Source: Marivivens niveibacter
Lineage (GTDB): Bacteria > Pseudomonadota > Alphaproteobacteria > Rhodobacterales > Rhodobacteraceae
Direction: 5' to 3'
DNA length: 64,000 bases
NCBI RefSeq assembly: GCF_002150005.2
Contig: NZ_MSPP01000004.1
Location: forward strand, 62,001 to 126,000
Part shown: positions 7,555 to 16,638 of the stretch, one piece after another
Layout of the letters: every line of letters begins with the position of its first letter
How positions within the stretch are numbered: position 1 is the stretch's first letter
Made by a program: the position numbers and the translations under genes
Notes under the pieces: model-generated
Database searches by the model: none
What the model was told of the DNA's origin: nothing
The model's input: only the letters and a program-made list of their open reading frames with translations

Positions 7555-10062
7555 TTAGTACAGACCGCCCGACGACAGCGTGCCAAAGGACGCATTCGGG
7601 CCAACAGTCGCAGTGTTACCATCAGATGTGGTGACGCTGCGGGTTTCTTGTTGAACCTCATCAAACAGCGGCAGGTCAGCCGACATAGCAAAGCCACCGT
7701 CGAACATGATGCCAAAAATTGGCTCCTCGCCAACGCGGAAACATTCCGAAATCACGTTCGGACCAGTCGATCCGTCAGGCATACGCGCGCCAGTAAAACG
7801 ATCGATGTTAATGAACTGACAATCATCAGGCACGTTAAATGGGCCACCACCGTATTCGTTGATCGCTTCGGCCATGAAACGTTGGAACACAGGGCCACAG
7901 GTCGTGCCGCCATAAATGCCGCGTCCCAGCGGGTTTGGCGTATCATAACCGATGTAACAACCCGCCGCGATGTTGGACGAAAAACCAACGAACCACACGT
8001 CTTTGGCGTCGTTGGTCGTACCGGTTTTGCCTGCGATCGGAACAGGAAGGTTGATGACGCTGCTTGCTGTGCCGCGTTGAACCACACCTTCCATCATCGA
8101 CGTCAGCTGATAAGCAGTTACCGCATTCATGATACGTTCGCGGTTCGACTGAATTGTCGGTGCGTCGCCCGCTGGTAGTGACGGGATCGAACAGTCTACG
8201 CAGGTACGCGTATCGTGTTGATACACAGTTTCGCCAAAGCGGTTCTGAACGCGGTCTACCAATGTTGGCTCTACAACCTCACCGCCGTTTGCGAACATTG
8301 AATAAGCCGCGACCAGACGGAACAAAGTGGTTTCTTCGGACCCCAATGAGTTCGACAGGAATTCGCCCATTTCACCGTCGCCGTAGACGCCAAACCGTTC
8401 GGCGTAATCCGCGATAACGTCCATACCGACCTCTTGGGCCAGACGGATGGTCATCAAGTTTCGGGACTGTTCGATACCAGTACGCAGAGGTGTCGGGCCG
8501 TAGAATTGGTTGGACGAGTTTTGCGGACGCCACAAACCTTGTGGTGTGTTGATTTCAATCGGCGCGTCAACGACGATGGTTGCGGGCGAATACCCACTGT
8601 CCAACGCCGCTGCATAAACGAAGGGTTTGAACGACGAGCCCGGTTGGCGGAAAGCCTGCGTCGCACGGTTCAGTTCGGTTGCCTGATAGCTGAAACCGCC
8701 CTGCATCGCGATGACGCGGCCGGTGTTCACATCCATCGCCATGAACGCACCCTGCACGGCAGGGACTTGACGCAATGACCAACGCACGAAAGCGTCGCCT
8801 TCGGTCAGGCGGCGTACATGCACGACATCGCCGATTTTAAAATTGTCAAAGAAATCGCCAACCAGCCAACGGATATCTTCACGCGGCACGGTTTGCGTGC
8901 CATCGACACCCTCAATACCGACGGTAAGTTGTTGATCTTCGACGTTCAGGACAACGGCAGGCAGCCAATCACCGTCAAGCGTAACATCGCGCGGGACCGA
9001 CGTGGAAGACAACGCAGCCCGCCACAACTCTTCGGTTTCCAGCTGGTCGGTTTCGATCGTTTTGCCCGTTCCGCGCCATTGGCCCAGATTGCGGTCATAC
9101 TCTTCTAGCGCTTGTTGCAGCGCATGTTCCGCAACAATCTGCATATCCGCGTCAATCGTTGCACGGATCGATAGGCCGCCTGTGAAAAACTCTTCTTCGC
9201 CAAAGTTGCGCGATAGCTGACGGCGGATTTCATCGGTGAAATAGTTGCGAGGCGGCAATTGCGAGCGGAAACTGTCATAGTCGCCCGATTGAACGGTTCG
9301 CAGTGGCATCGCTTTTTCCGCTTCGGCGACCTCTTCGGTGATGTAACCGTCGTCTGCCAAACGGCCCAACACATAGTTACGGCGCGCTACGGAATCTTCG
9401 TACTGGCGAACGGGATGCAGGTTACCGGGACGCTGCGCAAGAGCCGCGAGATATGCAGCCTCGCCCGGGGTTAGGCGTGACAGCGGTTTGTTAAAGTAAG
9501 ACTGCGCCGCGGCCGTCACACCAGACGAGTTTTGTCCCAGAAAAATTTCGTTCAGATATAGTTCCAAAATCTGGCTTTTATCCATAACGCGTTCGATACG
9601 GACCGCCAAAATCAGTTCGCGGATTTTACGTTCAGCCGTACGTTCGGACGACAGAAGGAAATTCTTCATAACCTGCTGAGTAATCGTAGACGCACCGCGC
9701 ACATCTTCGCCACGGGACATGATGGCCTCTAACGCAGCGGCTGCAATACCGCGGATGTCATAGCCAGGGTGAGTAAAGAAATTCTGATCCTCGGCCGACA
9801 CAAAGGCGTATTGAACAATCTCGGGGATTTCTTCGATCGGTGTAAACAAACGGCGTTCGCGAGCGAATTCGTCGATAATTGCGCCTTCGCCGGAATACAC
9901 GCGGCTGATCGTGGCAGGCTGGTAACGGGACAAGGTTTCCGTCGATGGCAAATCCTTTCCGTAGAACGAAAAGATGCCCCCGATGCCCAGCGCCACCATA
10001 ACAAGACCAAGAGTGACCATCGTAAAGATAGCCCCGAAGAAGGACATGATAAAACGCAGCAC
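7555..10062 (-). CDS. mrcA: Bifunctional penicillin-binding protein 1A
   Basis: A class A PBP of 835 residues that polymerises lipid II and cross-links peptidoglycan in the periplasm. Order: short cytoplasmic tail and membrane anchor (about 6-30), GT51 transglycosylase with 'SAEDQNFFTHPGYD' and 'RGASTITQQ', an OB-like insert, then the transpeptidase with catalytic 'SSFKP', 'SRN' and 'KTGTTN'. A short C-terminal tail follows ('GNTATVGPN...'). The GTG at 10062 is chosen because AAAGGGG lies upstream and homologues start LRF(I/L)xSFFG; the ATG at 10047 is the alternative. A longer frame to 10146 would add residues unlike the family. prfB lies downstream on the same strand. Confidence 0.94.
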   Translation of the reverse strand: MLRFIMSFFGAIFTMVTLGLVMVALGIGGIFSFYGKDLPSTETLSRYQPATISRVYSGEGAIIDEFARERRLFTPIEEIPEIVQYAFVSAEDQNFFTHPGYDIRGIAAAALEAIMSRGEDVRGASTITQQVMKNFLLSSERTAERKIRELILAVRIERVMDKSQILELYLNEIFLGQNSSGVTAAAQSYFNKPLSRLTPGEAAYLAALAQRPGNLHPVRQYEDSVARRNYVLGRLADDGYITEEVAEAEKAMPLRTVQSGDYDSFRSQLPPRNYFTDEIRRQLSRNFGEEEFFTGGLSIRATIDADMQIVAEHALQQALEEYDRNLGQWRGTGKTIETDQLETEELWRAALSSTSVPRDVTLDGDWLPAVVLNVEDQQLTVGIEGVDGTQTVPREDIRWLVGDFFDNFKIGDVVHVRRLTEGDAFVRWSLRQVPAVQGAFMAMDVNTGRVIAMQGGFSYQATELNRATQAFRQPGSSFKPFVYAAALDSGYSPATIVVDAPIEINTPQGLWRPQNSSNQFYGPTPLRTGIEQSRNLMTIRLAQEVGMDVIADYAERFGVYGDGEMGEFLSNSLGSEETTLFRLVAAYSMFANGGEVVEPTLVDRVQNRFGETVYQHDTRTCVDCSIPSLPAGDAPTIQSNRERIMNAVTAYQLTSMMEGVVQRGTASSVINLPVPIAGKTGTTNDAKDVWFVGFSSNIAAGCYIGYDTPNPLGRGIYGGTTCGPVFQRFMAEAINEYGGGPFNVPDDCQFINIDRFTGARMPDGSTGPNVISECFRVGEEPIFGIMFDGGFAMSADLPLFDEVQQETRSVTTSDGNTATVGPNASFGTLSSGGLY

Positions 10063-10218
10063 TGGCGGATAACCCCTTTGGATAGTTGGGTTGCTTATAC
10101 GGTTACTATTTGGGCAGGTCAAAACACCAAACAGCGATTTCGGCAAGGAAATGCCGCTTTGACCGCAGTGAACCGCAATCGTGTTGCCCTGCCTTCAAAT
10201 CCCGATCAAATGCGCGTC

Positions 10219-10839
10219 ATGAGCACGCCAGAAAATATCCTAGCTACCTACGACCGAGTCGGCCCCGCATGGGCCCAACGTCGGGATCGCCGCCTGCAAG
10301 AACGCAAATGGCTGGACAAAATGATTTCGGCTGCCCCGCATCATCAGGGCCGCCGTCGAGTGTTGGATTTAGGCTGTGGCGCAGGCCGCCCGATTGCTGA
10401 ATATCTAGCGGATCGCGGCATCGCAGTGACCGGCGTTGATGGCGCACAAAGCATGATCGCGCTGTTCCGCAGCGTGTTGCCCCAGCAGACCGCCATCCAC
10501 CGCGACATGCGCGGGTTGTCATTGGGTCAAACCTATGACGCGATTTTAGCGTGGGACAGTTTTTTCCACCTATCGCCAGCCGATCAGCGCGCCATGTTTC
10601 CAGTGTTTGCGGCCCACGCTGCCGACAATGCGGCCTTGATGTTCACCTCTGGCCCCTATGAAGGCGTCGAGATAGGTGAAGTCGAAGGCGAAGCCGTCTA
10701 TCACGCATCCCTTTCGCCGGACGAATACCGCGCGCTTCTGTCTGAAAACGGGTTTACCGAATTGGCATTCGCCCCCGAAGACGCAGACTGTGGCGGACGC
10801 ACGATCTGGTTAGCCCGCTACAAATCCACAGATCATTGA
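10219..10839 (+). CDS. Class I SAM-dependent methyltransferase
   Basis: A 206-residue Rossmann-fold methyltransferase. Motif I is clear ('VLDLGCGAGRPI', about residues 48-59), followed by the acidic 'VTGVDGAQSMI' that contacts the SAM ribose and 'ILAWDSFFHL' in the motif IV region. The substrate cannot be told from sequence. It is probably a soluble small-molecule methyltransferase. Start: ATG at 10219 (MSTPENI); an ATG three codons earlier (10210) is possible. The gene is opposite in direction to both neighbours: its start faces the PBP1A start, and its last 7 bases overlap the 3' end of the convergent amidase gene. It therefore splits an amidase-PBP1A arrangement that is usually contiguous. 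Confidence 0.85.
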   Translation: MSTPENILATYDRVGPAWAQRRDRRLQERKWLDKMISAAPHHQGRRRVLDLGCGAGRPIAEYLADRGIAVTGVDGAQSMIALFRSVLPQQTAIHRDMRGLSLGQTYDAILAWDSFFHLSPADQRAMFPVFAAHAADNAALMFTSGPYEGVEIGEVEGEAVYHASLSPDEYRALLSENGFTELAFAPEDADCGGRTIWLARYKSTDH

Positions 10840-12053
10840 CGCCTTAATTCGTCGCGGGCCGCAGCATCAGCGGCCCACCTTTGCAGGCCCAACACTATCC
10901 CCGCAACGACCCGTGCGCGGCGCTCTGGGTCTTGCAATGCTTCGCGATCCGCAGGGTTGGACAAAAAGCCCACCTCAACCAATACCGACGGAAAATCAGC
11001 CGCATTCAGCACGGCCAATAATGCCTCGCGTTCCGGAGAGGAATTTACACGCGCTTTGGTATCCATCAGCGCCGTAACCAATTCTTGCGCCAGTTTCTTG
11101 CTTTCCGGTGCGGTGTCCAAACGTGCAAGGTCCATCAAAATCGTCGCAACCGTATCGTCCTGCCCTGACAGATCTATACCTGCCAACAGGTCCCCACGTT
11201 CATGCCGTTCTGCCATCCGCTGTGATGCTATTTCCTGTGCGCCCTGCGATAGGGTGTAGACCGAAGCGCCTGACGTCACCTCGTCCCCCTCTAACGCATC
11301 CGCGTGCAGGGACAAAAACACATCTGCCCCTGCCGCCCGCGCGATGGTCATCCGTTCCTCTAGCGGTACGAAAATATCGCTCGTGCGGGTTAATACAGCG
11401 CGCATGCCGCCAATACGGTTGATCGTTTCTGCAACTTCGGACGATAGGCGTAGCATCAGATCAGCTTCTTTCACATCGCCGCGCACTGCACCGGGGTCGA
11501 TGCCGCCATGGCCAGGGTCCAGAACGACGGTAAACACCCCATCATCATTGGCGGGAATATTCGCCGTCGTGGTTGGGTCAACCGCAGCCATCATATCCCA
11601 CCCTGGATCAACAGGGGCACCCGATTTTTGCACGTATTCATCCAAACTGGCCCTGCGCAGGCGCACCAATAAATGCGCCGTCCCGTCTGTGGTATTCACC
11701 GACATTCCCGCCTCTTCGACGGTCATGGGTTCGGCCAAATCCAACACCATACGTGACCACCCAGGCCGCAAAGCACCGAACCGCAGATCATCCACACGAT
11801 CCGATTGAAGCAGAACATCGCGCTCGGCGCCGCGCCAGTCAATTTCGCGAAAATCCATGATCAACCGCATCGGATCGGCCAGCGTATACACGCGATACGG
11901 CACCGGCTGCGATAAAAACAAATCCACCTCTGCCCCGCGACGAAGATCGCGAATTTCCGAATTCGTCACATCCAGTCGCGCAAGACCTGTGAAATCCTGT
12001 GCGGCTGAAAAAGTTGCGCACAAGGCAAAGACAATGGGTAGCAGTAATTTCAT
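10833..12053 (-). CDS. amiC: Periplasmic N-acetylmuramoyl-L-alanine amidase (AMIN + Amidase_3)
   Basis: A 406-residue secreted amidase that cuts the stem peptide from N-acetylmuramic acid, used in daughter-cell separation. An N-terminal signal peptide ends near 'SAAQD' (about residue 20). An AMIN targeting domain (about 22-125) precedes the catalytic Amidase_3 domain (about 175-395). Zinc and catalytic motifs are present: 'VLDPGHGGIDPGA', 'KEADLMLRL', 'FLSLHAD' and 'VLVEVGFLSNPAD'. The ATG at 12053 is chosen over an upstream codon at 12140 because GAGG precedes it and it gives a proper signal peptide. The start overlaps the aminotransferase stop by 4 bases (ATGA), so the two are probably translationally coupled. 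AmiC-type amidases are normally activated by LytM proteins such as NlpD; a candidate lies at 36-37 kb. Confidence 0.92.
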   Translation of the reverse strand: MKLLLPIVFALCATFSAAQDFTGLARLDVTNSEIRDLRRGAEVDLFLSQPVPYRVYTLADPMRLIMDFREIDWRGAERDVLLQSDRVDDLRFGALRPGWSRMVLDLAEPMTVEEAGMSVNTTDGTAHLLVRLRRASLDEYVQKSGAPVDPGWDMMAAVDPTTTANIPANDDGVFTVVLDPGHGGIDPGAVRGDVKEADLMLRLSSEVAETINRIGGMRAVLTRTSDIFVPLEERMTIARAAGADVFLSLHADALEGDEVTSGASVYTLSQGAQEIASQRMAERHERGDLLAGIDLSGQDDTVATILMDLARLDTAPESKKLAQELVTALMDTKARVNSSPEREALLAVLNAADFPSVLVEVGFLSNPADREALQDPERRARVVAGIVLGLQRWAADAAARDELRRQ

Positions 12054-13198
12054 GTCGTCCTCTGCGCCATAAATTCGGTCAGCCGACGCAGACCTTCCAA
12101 AATGTCTTCGTGGGCCCGAGCATAAGAGAACCGTATCCATTTATGCCCATCCGCCCCATCGAAATCCAATCCAGGGGTTACAGCAACGCCAGCCTGATCC
12201 AAAATTTCGGCAGCAAAACTCAGGCTGTCATCAGTGTAGGCAGACACATCAGCATACACATAAAACGCTCCATCAGGCGGCGCAAAAACGGAAAACCCTG
12301 CCTTTGGCAACCCCTCGATCATCGCTTTGCGGTTGGCCGCGTAAACATCCACATTGGATTGTAATTCCTCACGACAGTCCATAGAATACAGCGCCAAACG
12401 CTGCGCCGCATGGCTGGGGCAGATAAACTGGTTCTGTGCAATCCGTTCAACGACGCGAACGTGATCCTCGGGAACAACCATCCAGCCGACCCGCCATCCC
12501 GTCATGCTGAAATATTTAGAAAACGAATTCACCACATAGACGTCGTCCGTCACCGACACCGCTGTCACGGCTGGCGTTCCATAATCCAGCCCGTGGTAAA
12601 TTTCGTCGGAAATCAATGATGTGTCGTGCGCATTGCAAGCGTCAGACAGCGACTTTAGTTCGGATCTACCCAACATTGTGCCAGTGGGGTTTGCCGGTGA
12701 CGCGACGATCAAACCCTTTAGATCGTATTGGGCTACATCTGCGGGAACGGGCTGAAACTTTGCATCATAAATCGTTGGAATATCGACCGCGTTTATATCA
12801 AACGATCGCAAGATTTGACGATACGATGGATAACAAGGTGCGCCCAAACCAACCCGATCGCCAGTATCAAACAACGCCGTGAATGCCAGCAAAAACGCCC
12901 CCGACGCGCCAGCCGTCACAACAACTCGGTCTGGGTTCAGATCCACATCATACCATTCGCCATAGTGTTGCGCGATCCGGCTGCGCAATTCCGGCATGCC
13001 CAGCGCCACGGTATACCCCAACGGCCCCTCGGCCATATCCCGTGCCAATCGGTCCAAAGCTGCCTGCGGTGCGCCTGTAGACGGCTGCCCGACCTCCATA
13101 TGGATGATATGACGCCCCGCCGCTTCGGCCTTGCGAGCGGATTCCATGACATCCATCACGATAAAGGGATCGACCGCACTTCGTCTTGATACCCGCAT
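12050..13198 (-). CDS. PLP-dependent aminotransferase, class I/II (AAT-like)
   Basis: A 382-residue fold-type I aminotransferase. The PLP lysine sits in 'VVNSFSKYFSMTGWRVGW', the phosphate/pyridine contacts in 'ASPANPTG' and 'LISDEIYHGLDY', and the substrate-carboxylate Arg in 'KWIRFSYAR' near the C-terminus. This matches the AspC/AlaA-like subgroup, so an amino acid to 2-oxo acid transfer is expected, but the substrate is not determinable. It is the first gene of a two-gene unit with the amidase (ATGA overlap). It is divergent from the DsbA-like gene, about 126 bp away. Confidence 0.9.
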   Translation of the reverse strand: MRVSRRSAVDPFIVMDVMESARKAEAAGRHIIHMEVGQPSTGAPQAALDRLARDMAEGPLGYTVALGMPELRSRIAQHYGEWYDVDLNPDRVVVTAGASGAFLLAFTALFDTGDRVGLGAPCYPSYRQILRSFDINAVDIPTIYDAKFQPVPADVAQYDLKGLIVASPANPTGTMLGRSELKSLSDACNAHDTSLISDEIYHGLDYGTPAVTAVSVTDDVYVVNSFSKYFSMTGWRVGWMVVPEDHVRVVERIAQNQFICPSHAAQRLALYSMDCREELQSNVDVYAANRKAMIEGLPKAGFSVFAPPDGAFYVYADVSAYTDDSLSFAAEILDQAGVAVTPGLDFDGADGHKWIRFSYARAHEDILEGLRRLTEFMAQRTT

Positions 13199-13324
13199 GG
13201 CATGCCTCGTATTGTCTTATTACTGGGTACGTGTTTGCCGCCCCAAACGCCCCGCGTCAATCAGACCCTTGGCAACCGCGCCATGATATGCAGAACTCTG
13301 CCGGACGAAAAATCGGAGACCAAT

Positions 13325-14065
13325 ATGAAACGCCTCGCCTTCGCCCTCGCTCTTGGCCTCGCCTCGCCCGCGCTTTCAACCGATCTGACGGCTATGTCAG
13401 ATACCGAACGCGATGCGTTTCGCGCTGAAATCCGCGCCTACCTGCTGGACAATCCCGAAGTCCTAATGGAAGCTATTGGCGTTCTAGAAAATCGCCAAGC
13501 TGCAGCCGAAGCCGCAGCAGATCAACAGATGGCGATTAATAATCTGGACCTGATCCAGAATGACCCAGGCTCTTGGGTTGGCGGCAACCCTGACGGCGAT
13601 ATTACTGTCGTTGAATTTCTGGATTATCGCTGCGGCTACTGCAAACGGGCCTTTGACGAGGTTGAACAACTGATCTCAACAGATGGTAACATCCGCCTCG
13701 TGATCAAAGAGTTTCCTATCTTGGGCGAACAATCGACATTAGCATCTCAGTTTGCAGTCTCGGTCCTGCAACTCCATGGCGACGATACGTATAAATTTGT
13801 GCACGACACGCTCATGACCATGCGCAGCGACATCACCCCCGATGTCTTGTCACAAATCGCTTCTACCGTCGGATTGGACCCCGCCCCGATTTTTGAACAT
13901 ATGTCGTCTGACGAGGTCACAAATGTCCTGCGCACGAATATGGAGCTTGCCCAGCGACTAAATATCTCGGGCACCCCAACCTTTGTTATCGAAGATGAAT
14001 TGGTACGTGGCTACGTACCGCTAGATACCATGATCGCTATGGTCGACGCCCAACGCGCCGACTAA
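13325..14065 (+). CDS. Periplasmic DsbA-family thiol oxidoreductase
   Basis: A 246-residue secreted thioredoxin-fold protein. The signal peptide (MKRLAFALALGLASPALS) is followed by an N-terminal helical region (about 20-80, 'LLDNPEVLMEAIGVLE') typical of ScsC/Com1-like DsbA relatives. The thioredoxin/DsbA domain has the active site 'DYRCGYCKRAF' (CGYC) and the cis-Pro loop 'ISGTPTFVI'. It likely oxidises or isomerises disulfides of exported proteins; the N-terminal segment could mediate oligomerisation. ATG at 13325 has GGAGACC directly upstream. A second frame from 13202 is rejected because it adds a non-signal extension. Confidence 0.9.
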   Translation: MKRLAFALALGLASPALSTDLTAMSDTERDAFRAEIRAYLLDNPEVLMEAIGVLENRQAAAEAAADQQMAINNLDLIQNDPGSWVGGNPDGDITVVEFLDYRCGYCKRAFDEVEQLISTDGNIRLVIKEFPILGEQSTLASQFAVSVLQLHGDDTYKFVHDTLMTMRSDITPDVLSQIASTVGLDPAPIFEHMSSDEVTNVLRTNMELAQRLNISGTPTFVIEDELVRGYVPLDTMIAMVDAQRAD

Positions 14066-14099
14066 GCGCCCACCGACCGCGCAGCGGTCATGAAACAAC

Positions 14100-14122
14100 G
14101 CGGGGCCCGAAAGGCCCCGCAC
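14100..14122 (-). terminator. Hairpin terminator between dsbA-like gene and ispG
   Basis: GCGGGGCC (14100-14107) and GGCCCCGC (14113-14120) form a perfect 8-bp stem with a CGAAA loop. The genes are convergent and it can serve both; a T-rich TTGTTT follows on the minus strand and ACATTTT on the plus strand. Confidence 0.72.
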
Positions 14123-14135
14123 ATTTTAACAACCG

Positions 14136-15257
14136 TTATTCTGCCGCTTCGGATTGCGCATCAATCTGGGCGGCTTTCTTTTCGACCTCTTCAACGATGT
14201 GGTCAATCATCTGGTCGTTGCTCATCTTGTGGCTTTGCTTGCCAGCCAAATAAACCATTCCAGCGCCATTGCCTCCGCCTGTGAAACCGACATCGGTCAA
14301 CAATGCCTCACCGGGGCCATTCACAACGCACCCAATAATAGACAGGCTCATCGGCGTTTTAATATGCGCCAACCGATCCTCTAATATTTCAACGGTTTTG
14401 ATTACATCGAACCCTTGGCGGGCACAGCTGGGGCACGAAATGATATTCACACCGCGATGGCGTAATCCCAATGATTTTAGGATTTCATACCCAACCTTTA
14501 CCTCTTCGACTGGATCAGCGGACAAGCTGACGCGGATCGTGTCGCCGATCCCTGCCCACAAAAGGTTGCCCAGACCAATCGCCGATTTGATCGTGCCCGC
14601 CATCAAACCGCCCGCTTCGGTAATGCCCAAATGGATCGGCGCATCCGTGGCATCCGCCAACATTTGATAGGCTGCGGTCGCCATAAACACGTCAGATGCT
14701 TTGCAGCTGATTTTGAATTCGTGAAAATCATTATCCTGCAGGATTTTGATGTGCTCTAGCCCCGATTCAACCATCGCATCAGGGGTCGGTTCGCCATATT
14801 TTTCCAGCAGGTGTTTTTCCAGCGAACCCGCGTTCACACCAATACGGATCGAACAATTGTTGTCGCGTGCAGCTTTGATGACTTCTTTGACTCGGGACTC
14901 ATCACCAATATTACCGGGATTGATCCGCAAACAGGCCGCACCCGCCTCAGCCGCTTCGATACCGCGTTTGTAGTGGAAATGAATGTCAGCAACGATCGGC
15001 ACAGGGCTTTCGCGGCAAATCTCTTTCATCGCGGCGCTGGATTCAACATCAGGAACCGAAACGCGAACGATATCTGCCCCCGCCTCTGCCGCTGCAATAA
15101 TCTGACCGAGCGTCCCTTTGACGTCATGGGTCAAAGTATTCGTCATCGTCTGAACGGTGATCGGCGCGTCGCCACCAACCGGAACGTTACCCACCATGAT
15201 CTGGCGGGATTTACGGCGTTCAATGTTTCGCCATGGACGGATCGGATTATGTGACAT
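14136..15257 (-). CDS. ispG: 4-hydroxy-3-methylbut-2-enyl diphosphate synthase
   Basis: A 373-residue [4Fe-4S] enzyme of the MEP isoprenoid pathway that converts MEcPP to HMBPP. The TIM-barrel part begins with '[15 protein letters not shown]'. The cluster ligands are at the C-terminal domain: '[15 protein letters not shown]' (CxxC) and '[12 protein letters not shown]' (third Cys). Its length agrees with the short bacterial IspG. The ATG at 15257 starts a typical [10 protein letters not shown]-terminus. It follows the RodZ-like gene by 79 bases on the same strand and could be co-transcribed; the order RodZ-like then ispG is frequent in related bacteria. Confidence 0.96.
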   Translation of the reverse strand: MSHNPIRPWRNIERRKSRQIMVGNVPVGGDAPITVQTMTNTLTHDVKGTLGQIIAAAEAGADIVRVSVPDVESSAAMKEICRESPVPIVADIHFHYKRGIEAAEAGAACLRINPGNIGDESRVKEVIKAARDNNCSIRIGVNAGSLEKHLLEKYGEPTPDAMVESGLEHIKILQDNDFHEFKISCKASDVFMATAAYQMLADATDAPIHLGITEAGGLMAGTIKSAIGLGNLLWAGIGDTIRVSLSADPVEEVKVGYEILKSLGLRHRGVNIISCPSCARQGFDVIKTVEILEDRLAHIKTPMSLSIIGCVVNGPGEALLTDVGFTGGGNGAGMVYLAGKQSHKMSNDQMIDHIVEEVEKKAAQIDAQSEAAE

Positions 15258-15336
15258 CAGACACCTATCATTGCAGTCTGCCCCTTACCTAATTCGCTAC
15301 AGGCAAACAGGCAACGGCTGACAACACAAAGAAAGG

Positions 15337-16527
15337 TTACTGCTGAACCTCGGCCACGTTTACAACGCGGGCCAAATCTTCGTCATAGGATAGATCGGCA
15401 ACCGAATAGGCTTCGGACAAGGTATCAGCCGACAGTGCCAGATTCGAGGTCACAACGCCGCGTTCACCAACCGGACCGTATGGTGTGCCGTTGATCTGGA
15501 AATACACCGCACCAGATTCGCCAACACGCAAGGTGGGCGGTTCTTCGGTCGATGGCACGGTCCATGTGTCGCCTGCGTTCATGATACCTTCGAACAGAAC
15601 CGAACCATCAGACGCACGCACCCGCACCCATGCGGGGCGTACAGCCACCATGGCTAGCTCTGGTGCAGGGCCTTCAGTAACCTGAACAGTTCCCTGAAGT
15701 GGGGTTTCGATCGCAGCGCCTGCGTCCGCGACCACTGTTTCTTCAACGATTTCAGGTGCCAAAACACCAATCGAGGACGGGTTCAGCGACGAAATCGGGC
15801 CATCGCGGGCGATCATCACAGGCACATCCAACGCTTGCGGACGATACAGACGGTCCAACCCGTCAACGGCGGGCGCTTCGAACACGGCGGTCGTTGCACC
15901 GGCATCGTCACCAATAACGCCAACACCCGCCAATGGATCCAGATCCGCGGTCACAATTGGTGTGTTTTCAACAGGTGCGAAACGGACCTTTTGAACTTCT
16001 TGCAGAACGGTCCAACCGCCAAAACCCAATCCGCAGATCAGCGCAGCCAAAACCATAACCGACCCAACAGCGCCTGGTTCGATATTAGCAAACATGCTTT
16101 CGCCAGCCGGCACGAAAGGTGTGCGCGGCGATGCGAAAATGTCTTTGGTTGGCTGTTTATCTTCGAACACTGGTTTCGCTGCTTTGGGCGACGAAGCAGC
16201 GGCAGACATGCCATGCGCGGTGGTAAAACCGCTTTCTTTGCAGAACGTTTCATAGGCCCAGTCGCCATCCATATTCAGATAGCGCGCATAGGACCGAACG
16301 TAACCTGCGATAAAACCGGGGGTTTCGAATGCCGAAGGGTCAGCATTTTCAATGGCGGCGATATAGGCAGCTTTAATCTTCAGTTCACGCTGAACGTCCA
16401 ACAGGCTTTTGCCCATTGTCGCCCGTTCGCCGCGCATCAGATCCCCAAGACGAAGATCATAGGCGTCAAAGCCTTTGGCTTCTTCGCCTTCTGGCGCAGA
16501 TTTGCGTCTGAAGTTCAAACCAATCAT
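15337..16527 (-). CDS. RodZ-like protein (HTH + TM + DUF4115)
   Basis: A 396-residue bitopic inner-membrane protein. The N-terminus holds a Cro/CI-type helix-turn-helix (about residues 25-95, 'GKSLLDVQRELKIKAAYIAAIENADPSAF' region). A single transmembrane helix lies near 154-174, and a periplasmic DUF4115 domain is at the C-terminal end (about 300-375, 'WVRVRASDGSVLFEGIMNAGD' region). In RodZ the HTH binds MreB and helps shape the cell. The linker between TM and DUF4115 is long and low in complexity. A 15-bp palindrome lies 64 bases upstream. The relation to RodZ is by domain order; MreB binding is inferred. Confidence 0.85.
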   Translation of the reverse strand: MIGLNFRRKSAPEGEEAKGFDAYDLRLGDLMRGERATMGKSLLDVQRELKIKAAYIAAIENADPSAFETPGFIAGYVRSYARYLNMDGDWAYETFCKESGFTTAHGMSAAASSPKAAKPVFEDKQPTKDIFASPRTPFVPAGESMFANIEPGAVGSVMVLAALICGLGFGGWTVLQEVQKVRFAPVENTPIVTADLDPLAGVGVIGDDAGATTAVFEAPAVDGLDRLYRPQALDVPVMIARDGPISSLNPSSIGVLAPEIVEETVVADAGAAIETPLQGTVQVTEGPAPELAMVAVRPAWVRVRASDGSVLFEGIMNAGDTWTVPSTEEPPTLRVGESGAVYFQINGTPYGPVGERGVVTSNLALSADTLSEAYSVADLSYDEDLARVVNVAEVQQ

Positions 16528-16590
16528 GTGGCTGTCCCGCTGCCCTCAATGCCTTGGCGCTTTATACGATTCGTCCCCTCGTCAGCGCCT

Positions 16591-16605
16591 TGCTAAGCGT
16601 TAGCA
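16591..16605. promoter_or_regulatory. Palindrome TGCTAA-GCG-TTAGCA
   Basis: A perfect 6-3-6 inverted repeat between hemA and the RodZ-like gene, 64 bases upstream of the latter's ATG and 34 bases beyond the hemA stop. There is no T-run. It could be an operator or a weak processing hairpin. Confidence 0.4.
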
Positions 16606-16638
16606 TACACGAAACAACCATGCATGTGCATAAATTAG

